A stretch of 64,000 nucleotides of DNA from Miltoncostaea marina (GTDB taxonomy: Bacteria > Actinomycetota > Thermoleophilia > Miltoncostaeales > Miltoncostaeaceae), in assembly GCF_018141525.1 (NCBI RefSeq), contig NZ_CP064655.1, positions 3,070,501 through 3,134,500 of the forward strand, in the 5' to 3' direction. Position numbers and translations under genes: made by a program. The notes beneath the pieces were generated by a model. That model saw nothing but the letters and a program-made list of their open reading frames with translations, searched no databases and was not told the origin of the DNA. Of this stretch, positions 46,608-55,433 are shown piece after piece (within the stretch, counting starts at the first letter, position 1; every line of letters starts with the position of its first letter).

Positions 46608-47749
46608 GCGCGCTCGCGGCGGCCGCCCGGCTGCGGGGAAGGATCGCCCACGCGGCCGGCTGGCGCCTGCGCGAGGCGCGCTCGTGGGCCGGCCGGACCG
46701 CCGAGATCGCCCGCGCGACGCGCGCCGAGCACCCCGGGCGCGACGCCGCGCTGGCCCGGCGGGCGGTCGACCTGCTGGCACGGCGGGGCTTCACGCTGGA
46801 CGAGGCGTACACGCTGGGGCTGTTCGACCCCTCGCTCGGGCAGGCGGAGCTCGACGACCGGGTCCCCAAACGGCGGATGGTCCGCGAGCAGGCCGCGCTC
46901 AACCCCAACGAGCTCTGGTACCTGACCGAGGACAAGGCGATCTTCTACCGCTACGCCGAGGCGGTCGGCGTGCGGGTGCCCGTCCTCCACGCCATCCTCT
47001 GCGAGTCCGGGCCGGCGTGGACGCGCACCGGCGCCGTGCTGACCGGCCCGTCCGACTGGGCCCGGCACCTCGAGACCGCCGTCCCGGACGAGTTCGTGGT
47101 CAAGCCGGCGCGCGGCTACTACGGGCTCGGCGTGCGGCTGGTGTCCCGCCGCGACGGGGCCCTCCACGTGGTGGGCGCCGGCCCGACGAGCGCCGACGCG
47201 CTGTGCCGCGAGCTCGCGGAGGACCGCCAGTTCCACATCCACCTCGTGCAGGAGCGCCTGCGCGACCACCCCGAGATGCCGGGGGGCGGGCGCGCCCTGC
47301 AGACGCTGCGGGTGATCACGCTGATGGACCGGCTCAACGAGCCGCGCGTGATCAACTCGCAGTGGCGGCTCGCCGTGGGCGGCGGGGTCATCGACAACTT
47401 CCACGGCGGCACGACCGGCAACGTGCTGTCGATCGTGCAGGACCTCCGGGACGGCACCCTCGGCCCCGTGATCCGCGCCGGTGAGCGGCGGCGCTTCGAG
47501 CTGGTGCCGGCCGGCAGCATCCCGGGCACCCCGGCCCCCGGGGCGCGGGTGCCGCTGTGGGACGAGGTGGTCGACCTCGTGCACACGGCCGCCCGGCGGT
47601 TCCTGCCGATGCGCTGCATCGGCTGGGACGTGGCGGTCACGCCCGACGGCCCGGTCATCGTCGAGGCCAACATCTGGTGGGACCCGCCCTCGCCGCAGCG
47701 CGGCACCGGCGAGCTCGTGCGGCTGATGCGCGAGTCCCTGGGGGACTGA
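46604..47749 (+). CDS. sugar-transfer-associated ATP-grasp protein, second of a tandem pair
   Basis: A 381-residue paralogue of the preceding gene. The same landmarks are present: AYTLGLFDPSLGQAELDDRV, LNPNELWYLTEDKAIFYRYA, FVVKPARGYYGLGVRLV, LQTLRVITLMDRLNE, VIDNFHGGTTGN and GWDVAVTPDGPVIVEANIWW. The GTG at 46604 overlaps the previous stop (GTGA). The two copies have diverged, which fits different substrates or a heteromeric enzyme. A role in making a phosphate-poor wall or surface polymer in phosphate starvation is an inference from the PHO box. Confidence 0.82.
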   Translation: MSALAAAARLRGRIAHAAGWRLREARSWAGRTAEIARATRAEHPGRDAALARRAVDLLARRGFTLDEAYTLGLFDPSLGQAELDDRVPKRRMVREQAALNPNELWYLTEDKAIFYRYAEAVGVRVPVLHAILCESGPAWTRTGAVLTGPSDWARHLETAVPDEFVVKPARGYYGLGVRLVSRRDGALHVVGAGPTSADALCRELAEDRQFHIHLVQERLRDHPEMPGGGRALQTLRVITLMDRLNEPRVINSQWRLAVGGGVIDNFHGGTTGNVLSIVQDLRDGTLGPVIRAGERRRFELVPAGSIPGTPAPGARVPLWDEVVDLVHTAARRFLPMRCIGWDVAVTPDGPVIVEANIWWDPPSPQRGTGELVRLMRESLGD

Positions 47750-47753
47750 GCCG

Positions 47754-48257
47754 GTGGCCCGCTTCGCCGGCATGGCCGACGGCGCGCCCTCCGACGAGGT
47801 GCGGCGCATCCTCGAGCGCCACCGGCGCATCGCGATGGTGGGCCTGTCGCCGCGCGAGGACCGCCCCAGCCACCGCGTGATGGTGCACATGCGGGCCCAG
47901 GGCTACGCGATCACGCCGGTCAACCCGACCTGCGACGCGGTGGACGGGCTGCCCTGCGCGGCGAGCCTCGACGAGGCGGCCGAGCGCGGGCCGCTCGGCA
48001 TCGTCAACGTGTTCCGGCGCGCCGTGGACATCCCGCCCGTCGTGGACGACGCGATCCGGCTGGGCGCCGAGGTCGTCTGGCTGCAGCTCGGGCTGCGCGA
48101 GGAGGGGTCGGCCGCCCGGGCCGCCGCGGCCGGCCTGCAGGTGGTGCAGGACCGCTGCATCAAGATCGAGCACTGCCGCTTCTTCGGCGGCCTGGACGTG
48201 GTCGGGCTCTCGACCGGCGTCATCGGCTCGCGGCGCATGGCGGCGTTCCGGCCGTGA
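47754..48257 (+). CDS. CoA-binding domain protein (YccU-like)
   Basis: A 167-residue Rossmann-fold protein of the CoA-binding family (KLT/YccU type): IAMVGLSPREDRPSHRVMVHM (about 26-46), GYAITPVNPTCD (about 49-60), IVNVFRRAVDIPPVVDDAI (about 83-101) and VVQDRCIKIEHCRF near the end. The last motif (C and H residues) is characteristic. It binds CoA or a related nucleotide; no reaction is proven. The GTG at 47754 follows GGGGGAC; an ATG at 47772 is an alternative. It overlaps metY by four bases. Confidence 0.88.
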   Translation: MARFAGMADGAPSDEVRRILERHRRIAMVGLSPREDRPSHRVMVHMRAQGYAITPVNPTCDAVDGLPCAASLDEAAERGPLGIVNVFRRAVDIPPVVDDAIRLGAEVVWLQLGLREEGSAARAAAAGLQVVQDRCIKIEHCRFFGGLDVVGLSTGVIGSRRMAAFRP

Positions 48258-49555
48258 GCGGCCGGGCCGACGAGCGCCGCGCCTTCGGCTTCGACACGCG
48301 CGCCCTGCACGCCGGCCAGCGCGTCGACCCCGTGACCGGCTCGCGCGCCGTGCCGATCCACCAGACCGCGGCCTACGTGTTCGAGGACGCCGACCACGCG
48401 GCCGACCTGTTCGACCTCAACCGCTTCGGCAACATCTACACGCGCCTCATGAACCCGACGACCGCGGTGTTCGAGGAGCGCATGGCGAGCCTCGAGGGCG
48501 GCGTGGGCGCGCTCGCCACGGCCAGCGGCCTGGCCGCCCAGATGGTCGCGATCGTGACCCTGCTGCGCAGCGGCGACCACATCGTGGCCTCGCGCCACCT
48601 CTACGGCGGCAGCCACAACCAGCTCGCGATCACGCTGGCACGGTTCGGCATCACCACGACGTTCGTCGACCCGGCCGACCTCGGCGCCTGGCGCGCGGCC
48701 GTCACGCCCGCCACCCGGTTGCTCTACGGCGAGACGATCGGCAACCCCCGCCTCGACGTGCTCGACATCGCGGCGGTGGCCGGGGTCGCCGACGAGCACG
48801 GCCTGCCGCTGCTGATCGACAACACGTTCGCCACGCCCTATCTGTGCCGGCCGCTCGAGCACGGCGCGCACCTGGTGTGCCACTCGGCCACGAAGTGGAT
48901 CTGCGGGCACGGCACGAGCATCGGGGGCGTGCTCGTGGACGGCGGCGTCTACCCCTGGGCCGAGGGACGCTTCCCCGAGATGGTGGAGCCGAGCGCGGGC
49001 TACCGGGGGCTGCGCTACGCCGAGACCTTCGCCGACTTCGCGTTCATCATGCGGGCTCGGGTCGAGACGATGCGCGACCTGGGCCCGGTGATGTCGCCGT
49101 TCACCGCCTTCCTGATGCTGCAGGGGCTCGAGACCCTGTCGCTGCGCATGGACCGCCACGTGGAGAGCGCGCTCGCCCTGGCGCGGATCCTGCGCGACCA
49201 CCCCGGCGTCGACTGGGTCGCCTACCCGGGCCTCGACGACAGCCCCGAGGCGGCCCGGGTGGCCCGCTACCTGCCGCGCGGCGCGGGCGGCGTGCTGACC
49301 TTCGGCGTGAAGGGCGGCCGCGAGGCCGGCAGGCGGCTGATCGAGGCCTGCGAGCTGTGCTCCCACCTGGCCAACGTCGGCGACGCCAAGACGCTCATCA
49401 TCCACCCCGCGTCCACGACCCACCGCCGCCTCGACGAGGCGGGCCTCGCCGCCGCAGGCGTCACCGACGACATGGTGCGGGTCGCGGTGGGCCTGGAGAC
49501 GCTCGACGACATCGCGTGGGACCTCGACCGCGCGATCCGCGCGGCCGCCGCCTAG
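48254..49555 (+). CDS. metY: O-acetylhomoserine sulfhydrylase-type PLP enzyme
   Basis: A 433-residue Cys/Met-metabolism PLP enzyme. PLP Lys214 is in CHSATKWICGHGTSIGG, with NTFATPYLCRPLEHGAH before it, and R/Y substrate residues in RFGNIYTRLMNPTTAVFEER. The length and HxTS..GG motif favour O-acetylhomoserine aminocarboxypropyltransferase (MetY), making homocysteine from O-acetylhomoserine and sulfide. The GTG overlaps the upstream CoA-binding gene, an arrangement that suggests co-function. Confidence 0.93.
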   Translation: MSGRADERRAFGFDTRALHAGQRVDPVTGSRAVPIHQTAAYVFEDADHAADLFDLNRFGNIYTRLMNPTTAVFEERMASLEGGVGALATASGLAAQMVAIVTLLRSGDHIVASRHLYGGSHNQLAITLARFGITTTFVDPADLGAWRAAVTPATRLLYGETIGNPRLDVLDIAAVAGVADEHGLPLLIDNTFATPYLCRPLEHGAHLVCHSATKWICGHGTSIGGVLVDGGVYPWAEGRFPEMVEPSAGYRGLRYAETFADFAFIMRARVETMRDLGPVMSPFTAFLMLQGLETLSLRMDRHVESALALARILRDHPGVDWVAYPGLDDSPEAARVARYLPRGAGGVLTFGVKGGREAGRRLIEACELCSHLANVGDAKTLIIHPASTTHRRLDEAGLAAAGVTDDMVRVAVGLETLDDIAWDLDRAIRAAAA

Positions 49556-50847
49556 CGGACGGTCGCCCGCAGGGGCACGCGCTCGCGGCCGGCGCCCGCC
49601 CAGGGGCGGACGGCGGCGACGGCGATCGCCGCCACGACGCCGGCGGCCGCGACGAGCAGCGCGAGCGCCCCGGCGCGCGCCAGGCCGGCGGAGCCGGCGA
49701 GCGTGCCCGAGGCCAGCAGGGCCACGCCGATCGCGAAGGCCGCACCCTCTGCGCGGGCGAGCGGGGCGGGCGCCAGGTGGGCGACCGGGGGCGGCGTCCC
49801 GCCGCCGCGGCGCAGGCCGCCGAAGCGCGCCACCCAGCACATCGTCGGCACCATCACCAGGATGTGCCCCGCCGTCACGCCCGCCGCGAAGCCGACGAGA
49901 GCGAGCAGGAGCGCGGCCGGGGCGGCGCGCCACGCCGGCAGGGCCAGCACGAGGACCGCCGCGGCGACGAGCGCGGCGAGGCCCGCCGCCAGGTGCTGCA
50001 CCGCGGGCGGCGGGCGCCGCCGGCCGCGGCGCGCGGCGCCCGCCACGTGGACCACGAACGCGCCGATCGCGGCCACGATCAGGGCGGCCCCCGCCAGGGC
50101 GGGCGGGCGGGCGCCGGCGACGAGGCCCGCCACCAGCAGCGCGACGCCCGCGTGCCAGCCGGCGATGGCCGCGCGGGCCGCGCGCACCCCGCGCACCGGC
50201 GCGATGAGCATCATCGGCGCCATCCGGGTCGCCATCGCCACGATCAGGCCGCCCGCCCAGCCGAGCGTCGCCATGACGGCGTGCGCCCCGATCAGGCGCG
50301 CCCGGTCGACGTCCCAGACGTCCCAGCGCCGGTCGGCCACCATCACGAGGCCCAGGAGGAGCACGCCGGCGAGCCAGAGCGCCGAGGCCACCAGGCCCGC
50401 CAGCGGCTCCGGCCACGACCCGCGGCGGCCGCGCCAGAGGCCGGCGACCGCCACGAGCAGCCCGCCGACGCCCGCCGTCAGCAGCAGGCCGCCCAGCGCC
50501 TCGAGCGCGCCCGCCCCGAGCCCCAGGCCGCTCGCCAGCGCCACGGCGCCGAGCCAGATCAGGAGCCCGGGCCACCGCCCGCCCCACGGCGGGCGCGACG
50601 ACATGTTGGGCGCCAGGTGGAGCAGGGCCCCCGCGATGGTGACGGTGAGGAAGCCGAGGCCCACAAGGTGGCTCGCCGCCAGCAGCCGCGGCGTGTACCA
50701 GCGGCCGTCGGCGAGCTCGCCCGCCGCCGCCGCCAGCACCGCGCAGCCGGCGAGCCACGCGAGCGCCGCGAGCGCCATGAGCCCCGCGGAGCGATGGCCC
50801 AGCAGCAGCCTCACCGGGGCTCCAGCCCGGTGACCAGCACCCGGCAC
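49552..50847 (-). CDS. heme-copper/NnrS-like 12-helix membrane protein
   Basis: A 431-residue integral membrane protein with about 12 helices. Intramembrane His residues occur in ASHLVGLGFLTVTIAGALLHL (about 58-78), LIGAHAVMATLGW and TAGHILVMVPTM, the kind of placement seen in cytochrome oxidase subunit I-like and NnrS-type proteins. It is near the NirK-like gene and the Fe-S-type regulator, both nitrogen-oxide themes, so a role in NO or nitrite respiration or detoxification is plausible. It overlaps the metY stop by four bases (convergent) and the regulator gene at its own start. Family assignment is tentative. Confidence 0.6.
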   Translation of the reverse strand: MPGAGHRAGAPVRLLLGHRSAGLMALAALAWLAGCAVLAAAAGELADGRWYTPRLLAASHLVGLGFLTVTIAGALLHLAPNMSSRPPWGGRWPGLLIWLGAVALASGLGLGAGALEALGGLLLTAGVGGLLVAVAGLWRGRRGSWPEPLAGLVASALWLAGVLLLGLVMVADRRWDVWDVDRARLIGAHAVMATLGWAGGLIVAMATRMAPMMLIAPVRGVRAARAAIAGWHAGVALLVAGLVAGARPPALAGAALIVAAIGAFVVHVAGAARRGRRRPPPAVQHLAAGLAALVAAAVLVLALPAWRAAPAALLLALVGFAAGVTAGHILVMVPTMCWVARFGGLRRGGGTPPPVAHLAPAPLARAEGAAFAIGVALLASGTLAGSAGLARAGALALLVAAAGVVAAIAVAAVRPWAGAGRERVPLRATVR

Positions 50848-51548
50848 CCGGCCGTGACCGGGTGCTTGGGCTCGAAGATCGACAGCTCGGCGTCGTAGTC
50901 GACCCGCTCGAGGGCCCCGCGCACCAGGCCGCGGTGCAGGGCGCAGATCAGGTGCCCGCCCGGGGCCAGCACGGCGTCCTTGAACGGGCAGGCGCGCAGG
51001 CGCACGTCCCGCTCACCCGCCCGCCGGCCGGCGGCCGAGGTCACCTCCTCGGGCGCGAAGCCGAGGCCCGCGAAGGCGGCGGTCAGGTCGTCGACGTCCG
51101 CGTCGTCGCCGACCAGGCGCCGGCCCTGCTCCCAGCCGAACGCCTCGACGCCGTCCTCGTCCGTGCCGGCCCGGCGCACCAGCTCCAGCAGCAGGCGCAC
51201 GAGCTCGCGGTGACCGACCGCGGCGACGCCGTGCGGCGCGGCGAGCGCGTAGCGGGCGCTGGGCCGCCCGCGGCGGCCGGTCGGCGGCGACGGCGCCTTC
51301 ACCACCACCCCGGCGCGCTGCAGCACCTCGAGGTGCTGGCGGACGGCGTTGGGGTGCAGCTCCACCCGCTCCGCGAGCTCGGACACGGTCAGCCCGCCGG
51401 TCGCCGCGCCGAGCGCCTCGGTGATGCGCCGGCGCGAGGGGTGCGCCACCGCGCGGGCCTCCTCCGGCGAGAGCCCGGGACGTTCGTCCGGGTTGCCGGT
51501 GTCATCCGGCGTTTTATTCCGTTGGTGACTGGTCGAAATGTTCGGCAT
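50811..51548 (-). CDS. SufR/ArsR-type HTH regulator with Cys-rich C-terminus
   Basis: A 245-residue regulator. The winged helix-turn-helix (about 33-100: TVSELAERVELHPNAVRQHLEVLQRAG) is of the ArsR/SufR type. The C-terminal domain has Cys187 in RACPFKDAV, Cys202 and His205 in HLICALHRG and Cys235, a pattern shared with SufR-like Fe-S sensors that respond to iron-sulfur state, oxygen or NO. It is divergent from the NirK-like gene, so probably controls it and the membrane protein it overlaps. The short gap between them is AT-rich. Confidence 0.8.
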   Translation of the reverse strand: MPNISTSHQRNKTPDDTGNPDERPGLSPEEARAVAHPSRRRITEALGAATGGLTVSELAERVELHPNAVRQHLEVLQRAGVVVKAPSPPTGRRGRPSARYALAAPHGVAAVGHRELVRLLLELVRRAGTDEDGVEAFGWEQGRRLVGDDADVDDLTAAFAGLGFAPEEVTSAAGRRAGERDVRLRACPFKDAVLAPGGHLICALHRGLVRGALERVDYDAELSIFEPKHPVTAGCRVLVTGLEPR

Positions 51549-51618
51549 AGGGTTTATTACATTACATCACAGAGAAATCCGGCCGAGCGGCCCCGCCGCC
51601 ATCGGAGAGGAAGCGCAG
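51549..51618. promoter_or_regulatory. AT-rich divergent promoter region with ATTAC repeats
   Basis: The 70 bases between the regulator and the NirK-like gene hold the most AT-rich tract in the window (about 51553-51580), including two adjacent ATTAC units (51556-51565) followed by ATCAC. It is a candidate operator for the Cys-rich regulator. I cannot define a palindrome. The NirK-like gene has GGAGAGGAAG before its ATG. Confidence 0.4.
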
Positions 51619-52701
51619 ATGTTCGATCCGGGCACGCCCCACCCCACCCGTCGCAGCCGCGGTCGCGTCGCCGTCATGCTGATCGCCGCGTTGGGGCTCT
51701 CCGCCACCGGCCTGAGCGCCGCCATCTCGGCCGGCGGATCCGACGCGGCCGCCCCGGTCGCGGCGGCCGCCCCGGCCGCGGCCGAGGGGCACGGCGGCCA
51801 CCCCGGGACCGTCGCCGCGGCGGCCGAGGTGCCGGCCGCCCCGAAGAACACGATGAGCGCGGACGCGCCGGCCTACCGCGCGGCGAAGGTGCACGAGATC
51901 GACTGGGACATGACCGAGAAGCTCGTCGAGATCGCACCCGGCAAGGTCGTCAAGGTGTGGACGTTCGACGACTCGGTGCCCGGGCCGGTCGTGCGCGTGC
52001 GCGTCGGCGACACCGTCAAGGTGACGATCCGCAACAGGACCAAGCTCCCCCACTCGGTCGACTTCCACGCCGCCCGGATCGCGCCCGACAAGGCGTTCCG
52101 CGACGTCGCCCCCGGCGACAGCTTCACCTTCAGCTTCGAGGCCACCACGCCCGGCGTCTTCATGTACCACTGCGGCACCGCGCCGGTCGTGCACCACATC
52201 GCCAACGGCATGTACGGGATGATCATCGTCGAGCCCGAGGGCGGCCTGCCCGCCGTCGATCGCGAGCTCGCCCTCGTGCAGTCCGACTTCTACGTCTCCG
52301 ACACCCCCGGCAACCCGGCCGACAACGAGAAGCTCATGAGCGGCATCCCGGACGTGGTCGCCTTCAACGGCTACGCCGGCCAGTACAAGGACGACCCGAT
52401 CGTCGTGAAGAAGGGCGAGCGCATCCGCGTCTTCCTCCTCGCCGCCGGGCCCAACACCTGGTCCGCCTTCCACGTGGTCGGCACGATCTTCGACAAGGCC
52501 TGGATCGACGGGGTCCACGACGAGAACCTCTCGATCGGCAACCAGACCCTCAACCTCTCGGCCTCGCAGGGCGCCATCGCGGAGTTCAGGCTCGACCAGG
52601 AGGGCACCTACCCCTTCGTGACCCACGACTTCACCAACGCGACGAAGGGCGCGGTCGGCCTCCTCAGGACCGAGAACGCCACGGGCACCATGACCCACTG
52701 A
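51619..52701 (+). CDS. two-domain copper oxidase resembling nitrite reductase NirK
   Basis: A 360-residue exported cupredoxin protein. An uncleaved anchor or signal (about 16-38) and a His/Gly/Ala linker precede two cupredoxin domains. Type 1 copper ligands: His145, Cys185, His193, Met198. Type 2 ligands: His150, His184 and His336. Catalytic residues equivalent to NirK Asp98 and His255 appear as Asp148 and His285. This full set fits nitrite reduction to NO. Two-domain multicopper oxidases of other function share some of these. The ATG at 51619 is set by GGAGAGGAAG. The regulator is divergent. Confidence 0.82.
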   Translation: MFDPGTPHPTRRSRGRVAVMLIAALGLSATGLSAAISAGGSDAAAPVAAAAPAAAEGHGGHPGTVAAAAEVPAAPKNTMSADAPAYRAAKVHEIDWDMTEKLVEIAPGKVVKVWTFDDSVPGPVVRVRVGDTVKVTIRNRTKLPHSVDFHAARIAPDKAFRDVAPGDSFTFSFEATTPGVFMYHCGTAPVVHHIANGMYGMIIVEPEGGLPAVDRELALVQSDFYVSDTPGNPADNEKLMSGIPDVVAFNGYAGQYKDDPIVVKKGERIRVFLLAAGPNTWSAFHVVGTIFDKAWIDGVHDENLSIGNQTLNLSASQGAIAEFRLDQEGTYPFVTHDFTNATKGAVGLLRTENATGTMTH

Positions 52702-52708
52702 CGGGGAC

Positions 52709-54256
52709 GTGACACCCACCCGCACCGACGGGGCGCCCAGCGGGCGCCCCGTCACCGTCCCGGCCGGGAGGCGGGCCCCGCGGCGGGCCAACCTCTCGGC
52801 CGTGCTGCTGGACGACAACCCGGCCCTCCTCAGCGACGGGCCGGCGCTGCGCTGGGCGGGCGGCGCCTGGAGCTACGGGCGCCTGGCGGGGGCGAGCGGG
52901 CGGGCGGCCGGCTGGCTGCGCGGGCGCGGCGTCGGCCGCGGCGACGTGGTGATGATCGCGCTGCACGACGGCCCCGGATGGGTGGCGCTGTTCCTCGGCG
53001 CGGTGCGGGCGGGCGCGGTGTGCGCGCTCGCCAGCCCGCTGCTCGAAGCGGAGGCCGTCGCGGGGCTGGCCGCCCGCCTGCGGCCCGCGCTCGTGGTGAG
53101 CGACCGGCCGCTGCCCGGCGCGGGCGCGCCGGTCGCGGACGACGACGAGCTCGCTGCGGCCCTCGAGGGCGCGTCGACCGACCCGGGGCCGGCCGACGTG
53201 CGGCGCGAGGACCCCTGCTACATGCTCTCGACCTCCGGCACCACGGGGCCGCCGAAGTGGGCGGAGCACCGCCACGGGGACATCCCCGCCTGCCTGGCGA
53301 CGTACGGCCGCCGCGTGCTGCGCCTGCGCCCGGACGACGTCACCTGGTCGATGGCCGGGCTGTCCTCCTCGTACGGGCTCGGCAACTCGCTCTACTTCCC
53401 GCTCGGCGCGGGCGCGAGCGCCCGCCTGGAGCCGGGGCCGCGCACGCCCGCCGCCGCGGAGCGCGCCTGCCGCGAGGGCGTCACGGCGCTGTTCGGGGTG
53501 CCCACCGGCTGGAGCCGCCTGGCGCGCCACGCCGCCGACGGCCGGGTGGACCCGGCGGCCTTCGCCGGCGTGCGGCTCGCCGTGTCGGCCGGCGAGCCGC
53601 TGCCCGAGGCGGTCTGGCGCGAGGTGAGCGAGCATCTCGGGCTGCGGATCGCCGACGCCCTCGGGTGCTCGGAGGCCACGAACCTCTACCTGGCCGAGCG
53701 CCCCGGGTCGGCGCGGCCCGGGTCGGTCGGCACGCCGGTGCCGGGCTACGCGGTGCGGCTCGCCGGCGACGGCGAGCTGCTGGTGCGCGGGCCGACCGTC
53801 ATGACGGGCTACCGCGGCGACGCCGCGGCCACGGCCCGGGCGCTGCGCGGCGGCTGGCTGCACACCGGCGACATCGTGCGGCGCCGGCCGGACGGCCGCT
53901 ACGCGTTCGTCGCGCGCGCCGGCGACCGCTTCAAGGCCGGCGCGCTGTGGGTCGAGCCCGCGCGCGTGGCGGCCGCGCTGCGCGCCGACCCGGCGGTGGC
54001 GGACGCCGCCGTGGTGGGCGTGCCCGACGCGCACGGCATCGTGCGGGTGGGCGCCGTCGTGGCGGCGCCGGGCGCGCCGCCCGGGCTGCGGGACGCCCTG
54101 CACGCGCGCTGCGCGGCGGCGCTCGCCCCGCACGAGCGGCCCCGCGCGCTGGTCGTCGCGGACGAGCTGCCGCAGACCGGATCGGGCAAGGTCGACCGGG
54201 CGGCGGTCGCCCGGCTGGTGGCCGGCGCGGGCGCCGGCGGAGAGGGGGGCTCGTGA
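52709..54256 (+). CDS. AMP-dependent acyl/aryl-CoA ligase
   Basis: A 515-residue ANL-superfamily ligase. The P-loop-like STSGTTGPPKWAEHRH is at about 173-188 and the A8-type motif GDRFKAGALWVEPARVAAAL with catalytic Lys in TGSGKVDR near the end. The shape (short, WAEHRH after the P-loop) resembles benzoate-CoA and cyclohexanecarboxylate-CoA ligases. It activates a carboxylic acid to its CoA thioester. It starts 7 bases after the NirK-like stop and overlaps the thioesterase gene (GTGA). Confidence 0.85.
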   Translation: MTPTRTDGAPSGRPVTVPAGRRAPRRANLSAVLLDDNPALLSDGPALRWAGGAWSYGRLAGASGRAAGWLRGRGVGRGDVVMIALHDGPGWVALFLGAVRAGAVCALASPLLEAEAVAGLAARLRPALVVSDRPLPGAGAPVADDDELAAALEGASTDPGPADVRREDPCYMLSTSGTTGPPKWAEHRHGDIPACLATYGRRVLRLRPDDVTWSMAGLSSSYGLGNSLYFPLGAGASARLEPGPRTPAAAERACREGVTALFGVPTGWSRLARHAADGRVDPAAFAGVRLAVSAGEPLPEAVWREVSEHLGLRIADALGCSEATNLYLAERPGSARPGSVGTPVPGYAVRLAGDGELLVRGPTVMTGYRGDAAATARALRGGWLHTGDIVRRRPDGRYAFVARAGDRFKAGALWVEPARVAAALRADPAVADAAVVGVPDAHGIVRVGAVVAAPGAPPGLRDALHARCAAALAPHERPRALVVADELPQTGSGKVDRAAVARLVAGAGAGGEGGS

Positions 54257-54675
54257 GCGACGCGGATCGCGGGGCGGCGCTGCTGCGCCGCTGGAACGAA
54301 TGCGGCTGGTACCGCACCGTGGGCATGCGGGTGACCCGCGCCGACGAGGCCGGCAGCGAGATGGCGCTCGAGGTGACGCCGGCCCTGCTGCAGGCGTACG
54401 GCACCGCCCACGGCGGCGCCGTGGCCGGGCTCATCGACGCGGCCATGGGGCTCGCCATCCTGGGCCGCCTGCCCGGGGGCGAGGGCTGCGCGACGGTCGA
54501 GATGAAGCTCAACTTCACCGCGCCCGCGCCGCCGGGCACGCTGCGCGCGCGGGGCCGCGTGCTGCACGAGGGGCGGCGGACCGTCGTGGCCGCCGCCGAG
54601 GCCGAGGACGCGGAGGGACGGATGGTGGCGTGCGGGCAGGGGACCTTCCAGCGCTTCGCGGAGCCGGCGCCATGA
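54253..54675 (+). CDS. hotdog-fold acyl-CoA thioesterase (PaaI-like)
   Basis: A 140-residue hotdog thioesterase. The helix motif AYGTAHGGAVAGLIDAAMG (about 49-67) and strand VEMKLNFTAPAPPGTLRA mark the PaaI family. It hydrolyses aryl- or acyl-CoA, often as a rescue enzyme in aromatic degradation. It overlaps its neighbours on both sides by four bases, so it is translationally coupled to the ligase and the SDR. Confidence 0.88.
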   Translation: MSDADRGAALLRRWNECGWYRTVGMRVTRADEAGSEMALEVTPALLQAYGTAHGGAVAGLIDAAMGLAILGRLPGGEGCATVEMKLNFTAPAPPGTLRARGRVLHEGRRTVVAAAEAEDAEGRMVACGQGTFQRFAEPAP

Positions 54676-55433
54676 GCGCCGACCCCGCCCGCATGGACGG
54701 CCGGGTCGCCGTGGTCACCGGCGGCGCCGGCGGCATCGGTGCCGCGATCGCCGCCGCGCTCGTCGAGCGCGGCGCCCTCGTGGTCGCCACCGACCTCGAC
54801 CCCGCGGTCGCCGACGTGCCGGGCCCGCTCGCCGGGCGGCTGGAGGGCGTGGCGCACGACGTGACCGACCTCGCCGCCACCCGGGCGGTGGTGGAGGGGG
54901 TCCTCGCCCGGCACGGCCGCCTCGACCTGTGGGTCAACAACGCCGGCTGGGACCGGCCGGCGCCCTTCGCCGAGACCGGCCCCGAGCTGTGGGACCGCAT
55001 CGTGGCGATCAACTACACCGGCGTCCTCAACGGCTGCCTCGCCGCGCTCGACGCCCTGCGGGCCGCCCCGGACGGGGGCGCGATCGTCTCGATCGCCTCC
55101 GACACGGCGCGCGTGGGCGGCTGGGGCGAGGCCGTCTACGCGGGGGCCAAGGCGGCGGTGGTGGCCTTCTCCAAGTCGCTCGCCCGCGAGGTGGCCCGCG
55201 ACGGCGTGCGCGTCAACTGCGTCTCGCCCGCGGTCACCCGGACGGCGTTCGAGGAGCGCCTGCGCGCCGACCCGGTCGGCGCCCGCATCGTGGAGGGCGC
55301 GGTGCGCGCCACGCCCATGCGCCGCGCCGCCCGGCCGGAGGAGGTGGCGCAGGCGGTGGCCTTCCTCGGCTCGCCGGCGGCCGGCTTCATCACGGGCCAG
55401 GTGCTGTCGGTCAACGGCGGCGTCGTCATGTGA
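54672..55433 (+). CDS. BadH-like SDR, hydroxyacyl-CoA dehydrogenase
   Basis: A 253-residue SDR. TGGAGGIG (16-23), NNAGWD (89-94) and Ser143-Tyr156-Lys160 are present. The GWD after NNAG and the SDTARVGGWGEAVYAGAK segment are close to 2-hydroxycyclohexanecarboxyl-CoA dehydrogenase (BadH). Together with the ligase and thioesterase it suggests oxidation of an alicyclic or aromatic acid via CoA esters. The stop overlaps the convergent membrane protein gene by 8 bases. Confidence 0.85.
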   Translation: MSADPARMDGRVAVVTGGAGGIGAAIAAALVERGALVVATDLDPAVADVPGPLAGRLEGVAHDVTDLAATRAVVEGVLARHGRLDLWVNNAGWDRPAPFAETGPELWDRIVAINYTGVLNGCLAALDALRAAPDGGAIVSIASDTARVGGWGEAVYAGAKAAVVAFSKSLAREVARDGVRVNCVSPAVTRTAFEERLRADPVGARIVEGAVRATPMRRAARPEEVAQAVAFLGSPAAGFITGQVLSVNGGVVM

